This document shows, one piece after another, positions 7,096 to 8,238 of a stretch of 8,238 nt of DNA (positions are counted from its first letter, which is position 1; every line of letters starts with the position of its first letter). The stretch covers positions 1 through 8,238 of the forward strand of contig JBFWJK010000157.1 in NCBI GenBank assembly GCA_050253255.1, read 5' to 3'. This stretch comes from JACKCP01 sp050253255. GTDB taxonomy: Bacteria > Desulfobacterota > Desulfobacteria > Desulfobacterales > JACKCP01. The notes beneath the pieces are model-generated. The model was not told the origin of the DNA. It saw nothing but the letters and a program-made list of their open reading frames with translations, and did no database searches. A program made the position numbers and the translations under genes.

Positions 7096-7208
7096 GAAAC
7101 TTCACATGTATCAGATTCCTAAAATATTTTAACTTTTCCGGACAAAAACATACCTTTGCCTGCCCTCCAGATCAAAAAACCATTTTAATTCCCGGCACGT
7201 TCTGTTAG

Positions 7209-7232
7209 AATCAGTCATTAAATCAGACATTT
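7209..7232. repeat. Two adjacent 12-bp direct repeats
   Basis: AATCAGTCATTA (7209-7220) is followed directly by AATCAGACATTT (7221-7232), identical at 10 of 12 positions. The pair lies about 120 bp upstream of the PAS-kinase ATG in the 287-bp gap 7062-7348. Head-to-tail repeats of this kind can be response-regulator sites, but no regulator is identified. I found no good sigma-54 or sigma-70 promoter in that gap. Confidence 0.35.
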
Positions 7233-7259
7233 CTATTCCGCTAAGATACAAAAAAACCA

Positions 7260-7272
7260 GCTTAATTTAAGC
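7260..7272. repeat. 13-bp palindrome upstream of the PAS-kinase gene
   Basis: GCTTAATTTAAGC is a perfect 6-bp inverted repeat around one central base. It lies 77 bp before the kinase ATG, just upstream of a TATAAAT (7278-7284) that resembles a -10 element but lacks a recognisable -35 partner. A role as an operator is possible but unsupported beyond the symmetry. Confidence 0.3.
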
Positions 7273-7348
7273 CCTGCTATAAATAAGAAAACAATACTGC
7301 AGCATGCCCCTTTAAACTGCATAAAGCTTATATTCTGAGGTTAAAGTT

Positions 7349-8238
7349 ATGAAATCACACAATGACACAGATGCAAGATTCAAGCTTTTAATAGACAACA
7401 TTAAAAATATTCCTGTCCAGGGCTACAACTCGGAAAGAGAGGTTGTCTACTGGAACAGAGCCAGTGAAGAAGCATACGGATACACAGAAAAGGAAGCTTG
7501 CGGGAAAAAAATTGAAGATCTCATTATACCTGAAAATATAAAAGATGAAGTCATTTCCGGAATAAGCAACTGGCTTAAAAAAGGGGTTCCCATACCGGCT
7601 TCCAAAATAGTTCTTAAGGACAAATCGGGCCGGGATGTTCATGTTTTTTCCAATCATATCATGATTGAAAACTCCCGGGGACATAAAGAGATGTTTTGCA
7701 TAGACATAACCCTCAATGAACTGGCACAAAAGGAAAACGAGCTTCATCTGAACCAGACTTTCATTGATGCAGTCTTTTCAAGCATACAGGACGGAATAGC
7801 AGTTGTTGATACTGATATGAGTGTAAGGTTTATAAACCCTGTAGCATCAAAATGGTACAAAAAATGCGGAATAGCGCCAGGTACAAAATGTTATGATTTT
7901 TTTCACAATAAAACAAAGTCATGCGATGACTGCCCTGTAAAAAGATGCATGATCTCCAGGCAAGCAGAATCAAAAACAGCTGTATCCTCAGGTGAAAACG
8001 GAAAGGAGTTTCTGGAAATATTCTGCTATCCAATCATAAATGAAAAAAACGGTCAGGTACTTGGGGCGGTAAAATTCATGAGAAACATCACAAAAAAAGT
8101 GATGCTTGAAAAACAGCTTGTCCACTCTCAGAAAATGGAATCAACAGGACAGCTTGCAGGGGGAATTGCCCATGACTTCAACAATCTTCTTACAATAATA
8201 AACGGATACTGCGAACTTCTGCTTGACGTTGAATCAGA
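7349..8238 (+). CDS. PAS-PAS sensor histidine kinase, 5' part (runs off the right edge)
   Basis: An open frame of 296 full codons with no stop before the window ends. Two PAS domains are visible. PAS1, about residues 9-122, has VVYWNRASEEAYGYTEKEACGK, the usual PAS core. After a short helical linker comes PAS2, about 136-246, with DGIAVVDTDMSVRFINPVA and a final LGAVKFMRNIT strand. The HisKA dimerisation helix follows with GQLAGGIAHDFNNLLTIING (267-286); H275 is the expected phosphorylated His. This H-box style is common in hybrid kinases, so an ATPase domain and perhaps a receiver should follow outside the window. PAS2 carries a Cys cluster (C181, C192, C195, C200) that could bind metal or sense redox state. 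No membrane segment is seen, so the kinase is probably cytoplasmic. GAGG at 7337-7340, 8 bases before the ATG, and an in-frame stop at 7322-7324 with no other start between them fix the start. The partner regulator is unknown. Confidence 0.92.
   Translation, partial: MKSHNDTDARFKLLIDNIKNIPVQGYNSEREVVYWNRASEEAYGYTEKEACGKKIEDLIIPENIKDEVISGISNWLKKGVPIPASKIVLKDKSGRDVHVFSNHIMIENSRGHKEMFCIDITLNELAQKENELHLNQTFIDAVFSSIQDGIAVVDTDMSVRFINPVASKWYKKCGIAPGTKCYDFFHNKTKSCDDCPVKRCMISRQAESKTAVSSGENGKEFLEIFCYPIINEKNGQVLGAVKFMRNITKKVMLEKQLVHSQKMESTGQLAGGIAHDFNNLLTIINGYCELLLDVES

Noticed and set aside
7193..7208. CGGCACG resembling the -24 arm of a sigma-54 promoter before the PAS kinase
   Set aside because: The matching position for the -12 GC reads TA, so the second element is missing.
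7388..7747. 119-residue minus-strand open frame
   Set aside because: It lies opposite the PAS1 coding region of the kinase, whose frame carries clear PAS motifs; the minus frame shows no family motif.

Overview
The window is 8.2 kb of A+T-rich bacterial DNA, by eye around 40% G+C. It holds six genes: four complete, and one cut at each edge. The gene content (GAF-type sigma-54 activators, a HAMP-poor chemoreceptor of a style common in deltaproteobacteria, a PAS-type histidine kinase and a monofunctional 3-hydroxyacyl-CoA dehydrogenase) suits a motile, fatty- or aromatic-acid-oxidising anaerobe of the Desulfobacterota. That placement is inferred from gene style, not from a marker gene.

Layout: (1) the last 64 codons of an unrecognised gene (1-197, +); (2) 14 bp later a GAF/AAA+/Fis-type sigma-54 activator (212-1765, +); (3) a 226-bp gap with a perfect 10-bp inverted repeat; (4) a chemoreceptor with a large, probably two-module Cache sensory region (1992-4370, +); (5) a second GAF/AAA+/Fis-type activator on the opposite strand, converging on the chemoreceptor with a 31-bp gap (4402-5967, -); (6) a 188-bp divergent control region with a full-spacing sigma-54 promoter and an upstream inverted repeat; (7) the 3-hydroxyacyl-CoA dehydrogenase (6156-7061, +), followed by a hairpin; (8) a 287-bp gap with small repeats; (9) the first 296 codons of a two-PAS histidine kinase (7349 to the right edge, +).

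The clearest functional unit is the divergent pair. The minus-strand activator probably controls the dehydrogenase gene through the sigma-54 promoter at 6077-6092, with an inverted repeat about 83 bp upstream of the predicted start site as a candidate binding site. Neither activator has a receiver domain. Both have an N-terminal GAF-like domain, so each probably responds to a small ligand, perhaps an acyl-CoA or an acid, rather than to a partner kinase. The chemoreceptor and the PAS kinase are further sensory proteins; a link to the same substrate is only suggested by proximity. I found no RNA gene, CRISPR array, insertion sequence or phage gene. No wholly new system is evident; the points most worth checking are the sigma-54 circuit, the altered catalytic region of the dehydrogenase, the Cys cluster in the kinase and the tandem sensor of the chemoreceptor.
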